Shown here: positions 41,808 through 49,408 of the stretch, in pieces | How the letters are laid out: the number at the start of each line of letters is the position of its first letter | How positions within the stretch are numbered: position 1 is the first letter of the stretch | Source: Marininema mesophilum | Lineage (GTDB): Bacteria; Bacillota; Bacilli; Thermoactinomycetales; DSM-45169 | Assembly: GCF_900106775.1 (NCBI RefSeq) | Contig: NZ_FNNQ01000014.1 | Span: 1 to 64,000, forward strand | DNA length: 64,000 nt | Direction of reading: 5' to 3' | The notes under the pieces: generated by a model | What the model saw: only the letters and a program-made list of their open reading frames with translations | Databases searched by the model: none | Told to the model about the DNA's origin: nothing | Made by a program: the position numbers and the translations under genes

Positions 41808-43355
41808 TTGAAAAGGTTTAGGCGTATAGGATTAGTTGTTGCTGCTCTTGGTTTTGGATTATCTATGGCATGGTCACCCATCGCTGGAGCGCAACCATCG
41901 GCAAAACACAAAGGATTGCAAGTAAAAGACAGAATTATTGTAAAGTTCAAAAAAGATGTATCGGCAAGTAAGATTAGCAGCCTGCACAAAAAAGAGGAGT
42001 CGACGGTTGAATCCAAAAACAAGAGTTTAGGGTTTCAAGTAGTCAAAGTCCATGGTCAATCTGCACAACAAGCAATTAAGGATTACAATAAGATGCCGGA
42101 TGTGGAATACGCAGAGCCTGTCATTAAATATAAAGCTTTCTGGACCCCGAATGATCCTCTGTACGCATCTGATCAATATGGGCCACAGAAAATGCAGGTA
42201 CCAGCGGCTTGGGATGTTACCAAAGGTAGTAGTGATGTGAAAGTTGCCGTAGTGGATACAGGCGTACAGTTTGACCACCCGGATTTAAAAGGACAAATCC
42301 TTCAAGGATATGACTTTGTAGATAACGACAATGATGCTAAGGATGAACAGGGCCATGGGACACATGTGTCAGGAACCGTTGCTGCGTTAACGGATAATGG
42401 TGTAGGTGTTGCTGGTGTAGCTCCCAATGTAAAAGTGTTGGCGGTCCGTGTGCTCGATGAAAATGGTTCGGGTACCAACGAGGGAGTGGCCAAAGGAATT
42501 ACCTACGCAGCAGACCAAGGGGCGAAGGTTATCAGCTTGAGCCTCGGGGGATCTAGCCCCTCGAAAACCTTGGAGGATTCAGTGAACTATGCATGGAATA
42601 AGGGAGCTGTGGTAGTATGTGCGGCCGGAAATTCAGGAAATACCTCCCCAAATTACCCTGCGTACTATGAAAAAGCGATTGCAGTAGCGGCTACCAATGC
42701 CGATGATAAAAAAGCCTCCTTCTCTACCTATGGAACTTGGGTAGATGTAGCGGCACCTGGAGAAAACATCATATCGACAGTCTTAGGTGGAGGGTATGAC
42801 AAGTATAGTGGTACGTCGATGGCTACACCCCATGCATCTGGTGTCGCTGCGCTCTTGGCATCTCAAGGACGATCCAATACAGAGATTCGTTCCACGTTGG
42901 AGAGTACAGCAGATAAAATTACAGGGACAGGTGACTACTGGGTACATGGCAGGTTGAATGCGGCGAAAGCCGTGGGTGCGGGTGGTGGCGATCCAGATCC
43001 AGACCCTCAGGATACTTTTGAGCCCAACAACAGTCTCGCCACATCCCATGGACCCCTAACATCTGGCACTGTCTACAACAGCAAAATCTTCAGTGAGACC
43101 GATGAAGATTGGTACAAAATAAAAACCAGCTCCACCGGAACCATTGCTGTGAACCTCTCCAATGTACCAGCGGACTACGATCTTTACCTGTATAATTCTT
43201 CGGGGAACCTGCTTTCTTATTCATGGAATTCCGGAACCTCCAACGAGTCCATCTCTACTAGAAGGGCAGCTGGTACTTACTATATCAAGGTAGTCGGTTG
43301 GGATGGTGCCCATAGCACCACGAGCAACTATGCTTTAAAAGCTACTTTTAAGTAA
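41808..43355 (+). CDS. Secreted thermitase-like subtilisin protease
   Basis: 515 aa S8 serine protease. Signal peptide (KRFRRIGLVVAALGFGLSMA to about AGA), I9-type propeptide (about 35-105), then a catalytic domain with Asp in AVVDTGV (about 150), His in GHGTHVSG (about 183) and Ser in GTSMATPH (about 337). The mature start WTPNDPLYASDQYGPQKMQ closely resembles thermitase of Thermoactinomyces vulgaris. A C-terminal PPC domain (about 405-510, starting DTFEPNNS) is added, which thermitase lacks. AAGGAG at 41794-41799 fits TTG 41808 better than ATG 41802. Confidence 0.94.
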   Translation: MKRFRRIGLVVAALGFGLSMAWSPIAGAQPSAKHKGLQVKDRIIVKFKKDVSASKISSLHKKEESTVESKNKSLGFQVVKVHGQSAQQAIKDYNKMPDVEYAEPVIKYKAFWTPNDPLYASDQYGPQKMQVPAAWDVTKGSSDVKVAVVDTGVQFDHPDLKGQILQGYDFVDNDNDAKDEQGHGTHVSGTVAALTDNGVGVAGVAPNVKVLAVRVLDENGSGTNEGVAKGITYAADQGAKVISLSLGGSSPSKTLEDSVNYAWNKGAVVVCAAGNSGNTSPNYPAYYEKAIAVAATNADDKKASFSTYGTWVDVAAPGENIISTVLGGGYDKYSGTSMATPHASGVAALLASQGRSNTEIRSTLESTADKITGTGDYWVHGRLNAAKAVGAGGGDPDPDPQDTFEPNNSLATSHGPLTSGTVYNSKIFSETDEDWYKIKTSSTGTIAVNLSNVPADYDLYLYNSSGNLLSYSWNSGTSNESISTRRAAGTYYIKVVGWDGAHSTTSNYALKATFK

Positions 43356-43396
43356 GCAAACCAGGTAGTTTCTTGATCAACGTTGGTAGTCAAAGT

Positions 43397-43430
43397 GCCT
43401 ACTTCGATTCATCGGAGTAGGCTATTTATC
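43397..43430 (+). terminator. Terminator of the protease gene
   Basis: GCCTACT (43397-43403) pairs with AGTAGGC (43416-43422), extended inward by CGAT/ATCG; T-rich tail TATTTAT. Confidence 0.65.
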
Positions 43431-43608
43431 TATTGTTGATTGGAGAGCAGGGTAACCAATGACTCGGAAATTCATGTCTCGTAGGTTGTATTGAAGTGGG
43501 AGGAACAACCCTATCAAAAATGGATTTATATGGATAATAAGGGTAATTACCCCGCGAGTAGAGACTAATTGTAGATTAAGGGAACTATCGGGATTTGGGA
43601 AATTTTAA

Positions 43609-43637
43609 TTGACATAATACGGAGTGCGCGTTAAAGT
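43609..43637 (+). promoter_or_regulatory. Promoter of the DHA2 exporter
   Basis: TTGACA (43609-43614) and TAAAGT (43632-43637) with a 17-bp spacer, about 85 bp before the start codon. The rest of the 368-bp gap (43356-43723) shows no gene. Confidence 0.6.
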
Positions 43638-43723
43638 GAAATTACTTAACCTTATTAAATTATCAACTACAGAAATATTAATGTGGTGAAGATTTGCTGA
43701 TGGGCAGGAGAGGAAGATCAATC

Positions 43724-45343
43724 ATGGATCACACGGCAGAAAAGTTGCAGGGCGGTTTGGAGAGTACAGGAGGCAACCGGGCGATCTTAATTACTGGACT
43801 TATTATTGCGATGTTGTTTGGCTCTTTGGATCAAACGATTGTAGGGACAGCCATGCCGAGGATTATTGGAGAGTTAGGTGGACTCTCTATGATGACTTGG
43901 GTGACGACTGCCTATATGCTCGCTTCGACAACCGTTGTACCCATTGCGGGTAAATTAGCGGATCTGATGGGGAGAAAAAGCATTTATGTGACAGGCCTAC
44001 TTATTTTTGTGATTGGATCTGCAATGTGCGGATTAGCCCAGAACATGACACAGTTGATCTGGTTCCGAGGGCTACAAGGGATTGGTGCAGGCGTGATGAT
44101 GCCGATGGCTATGATTATCATCGGTGATCTCTTTACCGGCAAACAACGGGCAAAGTGGCAGGGTATTTTTGGAGCGATGTTTGGTTTGTCATCGGTCATT
44201 GGTCCACAGATTGGTGGTTGGATTGTGGATGCGAGCCATTGGAGATGGGTATTTTATATCAATCTACCCATTGGCGTGCTAGCCATCATTTTGATTTCCA
44301 TCGGCTTAGGAAAGAGTCAGCTTAAGAAAAATATTCAATTTGATTGGGCAGGCATCTTCACTATGATCGTGGGAGTCGTATCGATCTTACTTGGGTTGAC
44401 CATGGGCGGCAATCAATATGAATGGGCATCCTGGCAGATCATTGGACTCTTTGGTATAGGAGTGATCACGCTTACCCTCTTTACTTGGATTGAGTCCAGA
44501 GCGGCAGAACCAATTTTGCCTGTGAGATTGTTTAAACATAAAACCTTTCTTACATTAAACGGGATCGGTTTTTTGATGAGTGTAGGGATGTTTGGTTCCA
44601 TTATGTTTGTTCCGTTATATTTGCAGGGCATTCTTGGGGTGAGTGCATCCGCCTCAGGAAGTGCAATGACACCGATGATGCTTACTATCGTGTTAGGGAG
44701 TATCCTGGGTGGGCGACTAGTACAAAAGCTAGGCGTACGATTACAAACAGCCACGGGTATGGTGATTATGGCGATCAGTTTTGTTTTGCTGTCCACGCTG
44801 GCGATTGATACATCCCGCTGGATGGTTACTCTTTACATGGTGGTCTTAGGAATGGGAATGGGATTAGTCATGCCGATTCTCACTGTCGCTCTTCAGGAGA
44901 GTTTCCCAAAATCGGAGCTAGGTGTCGTCACCTCTTCCAGTCAATTTTCTCGTCAAATAGGGGGGACGTTTGGGATGGCGATTTTAGGGGCTGTACTCAA
45001 TGCGAAATCGAGCCAGCTCTTGACAGATAAGATGGAACCCATCGCCGCTCGGATGCCTGGCAACGAGATGATCCAGCAACTGATGGTGAAAGTAAATGAA
45101 AATGCCCAAGGTTTGTACTCCTCCTTACTGGATCCCAAAACCTTAGCTAAGATGCCTCCCATGTTTAACGAATCAGTGTTGCCGATATTAAAAACATCCT
45201 TGGTCCAATCTTTGCACAGTGTTTTTCTTTTTGGACTGGTTTTTGTGTTGTTGGGTACGGTGTTAACTGTGTTTCTAGGAAATGTCCGCATATCGGATCG
45301 AGAAGAAGAAAAAGGTGAGGAGCCTCTGCCTGAAGTAAAATAA
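43724..45343 (+). CDS. DHA2-family MFS exporter (14 helices)
   Basis: 539 aa. LDQTIVGTAMPRIIGELGGL (motif D1), GRKSIYVTGLLIFVIGSAMC, and GAMFGLSSVIGPQIGGWIVD (motif C) identify a 14-helix drug:H+ antiporter of the EmrB/LfrA branch, with an extra loop near 440-490. The frame opens at 43694, but GGAGAGGAAG fits ATG 43724 best. No regulator or adaptor protein is adjacent. Substrate unknown. Confidence 0.88.
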   Translation: MDHTAEKLQGGLESTGGNRAILITGLIIAMLFGSLDQTIVGTAMPRIIGELGGLSMMTWVTTAYMLASTTVVPIAGKLADLMGRKSIYVTGLLIFVIGSAMCGLAQNMTQLIWFRGLQGIGAGVMMPMAMIIIGDLFTGKQRAKWQGIFGAMFGLSSVIGPQIGGWIVDASHWRWVFYINLPIGVLAIILISIGLGKSQLKKNIQFDWAGIFTMIVGVVSILLGLTMGGNQYEWASWQIIGLFGIGVITLTLFTWIESRAAEPILPVRLFKHKTFLTLNGIGFLMSVGMFGSIMFVPLYLQGILGVSASASGSAMTPMMLTIVLGSILGGRLVQKLGVRLQTATGMVIMAISFVLLSTLAIDTSRWMVTLYMVVLGMGMGLVMPILTVALQESFPKSELGVVTSSSQFSRQIGGTFGMAILGAVLNAKSSQLLTDKMEPIAARMPGNEMIQQLMVKVNENAQGLYSSLLDPKTLAKMPPMFNESVLPILKTSLVQSLHSVFLFGLVFVLLGTVLTVFLGNVRISDREEEKGEEPLPEVK

Positions 45344-45360
45344 AGAGGGCTCATAATAAT

Positions 45361-45404
45361 AAACCAGTGCCTGTTCGCGATGAGCGGAAGGCCCTGGTTT
45401 TTTT
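45361..45404 (+). terminator. Terminator of the DHA2 exporter
   Basis: AAACCAGTGCCT (45361-45372) pairs with AGGCCCTGGTTT (45389-45400), one mismatch, followed by Ts. Confidence 0.8.
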
Positions 45405-45442
45405 GTGGAGAGAAGATGTTAACAACGCCGACAATGGCATTA

Positions 45443-45901
45443 TTAAAGTTTGATGGTTACGATGAAGATGGTGAAAAGAAGAACAAGCACAGAGATGTTG
45501 AGAAGCATGATGTAGCGTTTTACTGCGGTTTCTGCAGCCTGTCCGCTTTCGGCTTGAGCGCGTTTGGATAATTTCCCACCATAGATAGGGAAAGCGATGA
45601 TATAGAGAAGGATGAAGATACTAATGCCCCGTTCCTTAATGGTGAGCCAGAGAGGCATGTTGGAAGACCACATTGGAGACAAGTACATGTAAAATCCAGC
45701 AAGTGCACCAAGGACAGCAACTGGGATCATCATACGTACGTTGAGATTGTGAATGCTTTCCATGCTCTTCTTCATGGAAAGGCCTTCTTCGTTTAAGCGT
45801 GTTGATTTTCGAAGCCATATCACCATCACAGCAAGGCCACCAAACCAGCTAGCCATAGACAAGACGTGAATAAAGAGAGCAATACTGTAATCCATTTGCA
45901 T
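45443..45901 (-). CDS. Four-helix membrane protein, CopD/DUF2269-like
   Basis: 152 aa with four helices. The opening IALFIHVLSMASWFGGLAVM with HxxxMxxWxGG is typical of CopD-like or DUF2269 proteins, in which such His residues may coordinate copper or heme. RBS GGAG 7 nt before the ATG. Only 29 bp downstream of the IsdG-like gene on the same strand, so the two form an operon, compatible with a heme-related role. Confidence 0.65.
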   Translation of the reverse strand: MQMDYSIALFIHVLSMASWFGGLAVMVIWLRKSTRLNEEGLSMKKSMESIHNLNVRMMIPVAVLGALAGFYMYLSPMWSSNMPLWLTIKERGISIFILLYIIAFPIYGGKLSKRAQAESGQAAETAVKRYIMLLNISVLVLLFTIFIVTIKL

Positions 45902-45930
45902 GATTCACTCCAATCCCTTTCATCATGAAA

Positions 45931-46224
45931 TTAGCCGATGAGGATTTCAAAGGTTTCTAAGTCAGGTTTGCGACCTTCATTGTTTCCACTTTTTCCTCCG
46001 TGTGCGCGAGAAAAGGCTTCACTTTTTGTCCAGTTGATAAAATCTTCTTGGGTTTCAAATACACTCTCGACGACTAAACGACTGCCATCCTCTGCCTTGA
46101 GAAGTCGAAAAGAGACAAAACCAGGCACGGACTGCATGCGCTTGTCTGCGTCTTGAAACCTCTCAACGAGGTGATTAAGTTGTTCAGTTGACTGAATCGC
46201 GATGCGGTTATTCACCTGATACAT
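45931..46224 (-). CDS. IsdG/HmoA-like heme-degrading monooxygenase family
   Basis: 97 aa ABM-fold protein. The three residues used by IsdG-type heme oxygenases appear at matching places: Asn in YQVNNRIAI (about 6), Trp in DFINWTKSEAF (about 65) and His in SRAHGG (about 75). That supports heme degradation with iron release over a generic antibiotic-biosynthesis monooxygenase. RBS AAAGGAGTGATGG. First gene of a pair with the CopD-like membrane protein. No Fur-like box was seen upstream. Confidence 0.75.
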   Translation of the reverse strand: MYQVNNRIAIQSTEQLNHLVERFQDADKRMQSVPGFVSFRLLKAEDGSRLVVESVFETQEDFINWTKSEAFSRAHGGKSGNNEGRKPDLETFEILIG

Positions 46225-46353
46225 GCCATCACTCCTTTCTTGATTTTATTGTACATGGAAATAGGATCTGTGTCTGCTTACAACACCAGTGTATCCCGAT
46301 AAATTGGGAAAATAGCTTTTCTTGTGTTACAAAGATGAGTCAATAGTATGGTG

Positions 46354-46405
46354 AAAAATAATGTCCCCAAGCAACTTGCTCAGGGGCTCAGGGGACATTA
46401 TTTTT
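46354..46405 (+). terminator. Strong hairpin between divergent genes
   Basis: AAAAATAATGTCCCC (46354-46368) pairs with GGGGACATTATTTTT (46391-46405), with a smaller hairpin AGCAACTTGCT inside the loop. It lies between the minus-strand IsdG-like gene start and the plus-strand MFS gene, far from any gene end, so it may stop read-through or act as an attenuator. Confidence 0.65.
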
Positions 46406-46463
46406 TAAATAGAATTTATTTTAGGGGAATCATGAAACGACACACTATGAAAAATAAATTTTT

Positions 46464-46492
46464 TTGAAATTATACTTGTCTCTTATCATATA
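46464..46492 (+). promoter_or_regulatory. Possible promoter of the second EntS-like MFS gene
   Basis: TTGAAA (46464-46469) and CATATA (46487-46492) are 17 bp apart, about 80 bp before the gene. Background is AT-rich, so the call is tentative. Confidence 0.4.
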
Positions 46493-46572
46493 GAAGGAAT
46501 ATTATATTTCTATAGTTCTTCGCCCTATCGGTGATTACACAAAAGAGTGTAAAAGGAGATGCTGTTTAGGTT

Positions 46573-47808
46573 ATGGAATTAGAGCGAGAAGTAACTGTAG
46601 AGGCACGATCGATTTGGAGGAATAAAGAAATCTTTCTATTACTAGCATCGACCGTTCTATCGGGGATATCGATTTCAATGTACATCGTATTTGAGCAACT
46701 TTTTGTCCTGCAACAATTACATATGAGTGCTGCTTATATGGGGTTAGTGATGATAGCTACATCTTTGCCAAGGGTATTATTTATGGCGGTGGGTGGAGTA
46801 TTAGCAGATCGATTTCGTCGCTCTCAGTTGATGTTGATCTCCTTGTTTACACGCTGTTTATCGATAGTAATCCTTATTCTTCTTCTCCATTATGGTTGGT
46901 TAAATGTATGGCTACTAATGGGTGTCGCTTTTATTTTTGGATCGTTGGATGCACTATTTTGGCCAGCCCGGGATGCCTTGGTACCTGTGATCGTACCAAA
47001 GGATCAGATTACACGAGCCAATTCCTTCATGCAGACAACCAGTCAGGTATCGATCTTAACCGGCCCGTTGGTAGGTGGACTGGCGATTACTGGTGTAGGG
47101 TATGAGGGAGCATTGATTATTATTTTTGTGGTGTTGCTACTGGGAGGTAGTTTATTGTTTTTTATTCGAGAACCCATTGAGCCGATTACACGGCCCTTTG
47201 CATTATTCCAGGACTTAAAGGAGGGTTTTCTCTATGTTGTTCGTTCACCATTGATAGCGACATTGATTGGATTATTTATTTTAGTAAACTTCTTTTTTGT
47301 CGGTCCGTTAATGATGGGGATTCCGATAATAGCTAGTACCATATTGGATGGTAGTCCACTGGCACTCAGTTACTTACAAAGTGCTCTTACTGGGGGAATG
47401 CTGATAGGCGCCATGGTAATTGCTTATCTCAACCCTCAACGTAGGAGGGGCTCATTGATTCTGAGTTGTTTAATAGTCGAAGGGATACTACTAATCGCTT
47501 TAAGCTTTCTCACTAATCTCGTATTTCTGATTGGAACGATGGTTGCGGTGGGGATGTGTATCGCTTCAATCAATATTTTTGGTCCCAGTATAGTGCAAGA
47601 AAATACAGAGGTTAAAAAACTGGGCCGTGTGCTAAGTTTGAATACTACTGTATCCATGGGTTTGATTCCGGTGGGATATGCAGCAGTTTCAGGGGCATTA
47701 TCCATGCACCTATCCATCTCATCCATTCAATTTTATTGTGGATGGATATTAGTCGGGATTGCGATTATTGTGATGGGGATATCCAAGCCCATGCGCAAAG
47801 CAGATTGA
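46573..47808 (+). CDS. MFS exporter, EntS-like (second paralogue)
   Basis: 411 aa, 12 helices. It shares the layout of the protein at 39417: PRVLFMAVGGVLADRFRRSQ, then DALFWPARDALVPVIVPKDQ with ITRANSFMQTTSQ. The EntS/MefA group exports catecholate siderophores or macrolides. RBS AAAGGAG. It ends 16 bp before the convergent alanine-racemase homologue and near the peptide synthetase genes, so it is a candidate exporter for the peptide, though not cotranscribed with them. Confidence 0.85.
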   Translation: MELEREVTVEARSIWRNKEIFLLLASTVLSGISISMYIVFEQLFVLQQLHMSAAYMGLVMIATSLPRVLFMAVGGVLADRFRRSQLMLISLFTRCLSIVILILLLHYGWLNVWLLMGVAFIFGSLDALFWPARDALVPVIVPKDQITRANSFMQTTSQVSILTGPLVGGLAITGVGYEGALIIIFVVLLLGGSLLFFIREPIEPITRPFALFQDLKEGFLYVVRSPLIATLIGLFILVNFFFVGPLMMGIPIIASTILDGSPLALSYLQSALTGGMLIGAMVIAYLNPQRRRGSLILSCLIVEGILLIALSFLTNLVFLIGTMVAVGMCIASINIFGPSIVQENTEVKKLGRVLSLNTTVSMGLIPVGYAAVSGALSMHLSISSIQFYCGWILVGIAIIVMGISKPMRKAD

Positions 47809-47823
47809 TAGAATGATGGAAGA

Positions 47824-48981
47824 TTAGTTAGTATTGTCATCGATATAGATCTTGTCAAGGCGTGAACCGATCAGACTGAGGAGTTCGGTATTTACTGTAG
47901 AAGCTTGTTCTGCAAGGGCAGTGATGTTGATTTCTGGGTGATCTGGGCCAAATAAAATCACTTCATCCCATAGGGAAGCCTGGGGAATATCTGTGACGTC
48001 TATCGTACAATGGTTCATATAAATGCTACCTACTAGAGGAGCTAATTTGCCATGAAGAAGTACGGAGCTAGTATTTGTCAAGTGACGGTTATAACCATTG
48101 GCGAATCCGACAGATAGGGTTGCGATCCTACTTTTTCGTGAAACAACATAGTTTGAGCCATAACCGATCGAAGTTCCGGCCTCTACATCTTTGAGGAAGA
48201 TCACTTGAGTCTTGACAGTCATCGCGGGCTGTAAGGAGAGTGCTTCTGATGTGATATCCTGGGACGGAAAAGCCCCATATAATAAAATTCCAGGTCGAAC
48301 GATGTCCAGATGAAGACCAGGGAAATTTAAGAATGTGGAGCTGTTTGCGAGGTGCCGGTCAGGGATTGTAAAACCGTCCTGTTCCAGTCGCTCTGTAATC
48401 GATATAAATTGCCCGGATTGTTTCCAAACAGATGAGTGATCGAGGACATGGGCGGAGGATAATTGGGTGTAGATTCCTTTAAGATGTACATTTGGAGATT
48501 GTTGGATTCGTTGCATCGTTTGGTAAATCACAGGGTAGTGTGGGGGGTAACCGATACGCCCTAATCCTGTATCTAATTTGAGGTGGATTTTTGCAGGCTG
48601 TCCAATACTAGAGGATCGGTAGGCTAATTCATCGATCATTTCATCATAAAATACAGCTTGCATGAGATCATGGCGAATTAATGGTTCCATATCCGCCGGA
48701 TGTGTGTTTCCAAAAACGAGAATGGGGGTTTGAATCCCATGTTGACGTAATTGTAGGCCCTCATCCACTGTAGCAACCGCCAGTTGATCCACACCCTGTT
48801 CAACAAGTTCTTCGGCTATAGGAAGAAGACCATGGCCATATGCATCTGATTTGACTACAGCCATTATTTTGGCGGTGGTCATTTTTTTTATTTCTTGATA
48901 ATTATGACGAATTGTAGCTAGATTTACTGTTGCCCATACCGATGAGAAGTTTTTTTGGAGCCTATCCGTACTCTTGAGCAT
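47824..48981 (-). CDS. Alanine racemase family protein, divergent
   Basis: 385 aa fold-type III PLP enzyme. PLP lysine K44 in AVVKSDAYGHG, LDTGLGRIGY, ANSS near 213, and the SIGYGSNY tyrosine motif (271-278) are kept. Other usually invariant motifs differ: THFA is TQLS (172-175), the MDQ motif is MNH (322-324), and GYADG is GFANG (292-296). It is thus probably not the housekeeping Alr. AGGAGG with 6-nt spacing selects ATG 48981 over 49038. Divergent from the NRPS operon: a D-Ala (or other D-amino acid) supply role is possible. Confidence 0.82.
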   Translation of the reverse strand: MLKSTDRLQKNFSSVWATVNLATIRHNYQEIKKMTTAKIMAVVKSDAYGHGLLPIAEELVEQGVDQLAVATVDEGLQLRQHGIQTPILVFGNTHPADMEPLIRHDLMQAVFYDEMIDELAYRSSSIGQPAKIHLKLDTGLGRIGYPPHYPVIYQTMQRIQQSPNVHLKGIYTQLSSAHVLDHSSVWKQSGQFISITERLEQDGFTIPDRHLANSSTFLNFPGLHLDIVRPGILLYGAFPSQDITSEALSLQPAMTVKTQVIFLKDVEAGTSIGYGSNYVVSRKSRIATLSVGFANGYNRHLTNTSSVLLHGKLAPLVGSIYMNHCTIDVTDIPQASLWDEVILFGPDHPEINITALAEQASTVNTELLSLIGSRLDKIYIDDNTN

Positions 48982-48997
48982 ATGGATCCTCCTGTTT

Positions 48998-49402
48998 TTA
49001 TATTTTTTAATAATATATTGATTATAGAAAGGTGTCAATACTGCTTATATATCATTATTTTATTTTTTATTAATTATTGTTATTTTATGAAACAAATTAT
49101 TTATTTTAATTTATAATTATTTGTTTTATAAAATTGATGAATAGCATTGAAATTAATTTTTATATCGTGTAAAGTGAAAAGCGGAAAGAAATCATTTCAT
49201 TTTTTCATGGAAAGAAATCATTTCTATTTTTAAATTTGGTATAAAATTATTAAATATACACATTTTTGTATATAATATCATAATTGCGCAGTCCATGTCT
49301 TTTGTTATCATTTGGTACAATCAATTAAATTAATAGGTATTATTTAAATATCTTATAAAAACATTCTTTTTCCATTTTATAGTATTTTAAAAATATGAAA
49401 GT
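48998..49402. other. AT-rich divergent promoter region of alr-like gene and NRPS operon
   Basis: Very AT-rich compared with the genes on either side. TATAAT occurs at 49271-49276, but the paired -35 (TTATTA) is poor; many other AT-rich hexamers make the start uncertain. No ORF is supported. Two exact direct repeats lie inside (49183-49224). Confidence 0.5.
49183..49224. repeat. Two 16-bp direct repeats, putative regulator sites
   Basis: GGAAAGAAATCATTTC occurs at 49183-49198 and again at 49209-49224, 26 bp apart. Each copy contains GAAATCATTTC, an 11-bp palindrome around a central C. The position between the divergent alr-like and NRPS genes fits tandem operators or activator sites. Confidence 0.6.
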
Positions 49403-49408
49403 GGGAGA

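Noticed and set aside
41597..41821. 74-codon frame before the thermitase-like gene
   Set aside because: TTG start with no RBS, low-complexity FFF/NNN content from AT-rich leader DNA.
46225..46460. Fur box or SigW promoter upstream of the IsdG-like and MFS genes
   Set aside because: No 19-bp Fur-like inverted repeat; ATGAAACGAC near 46431 has no CGT at the required distance.
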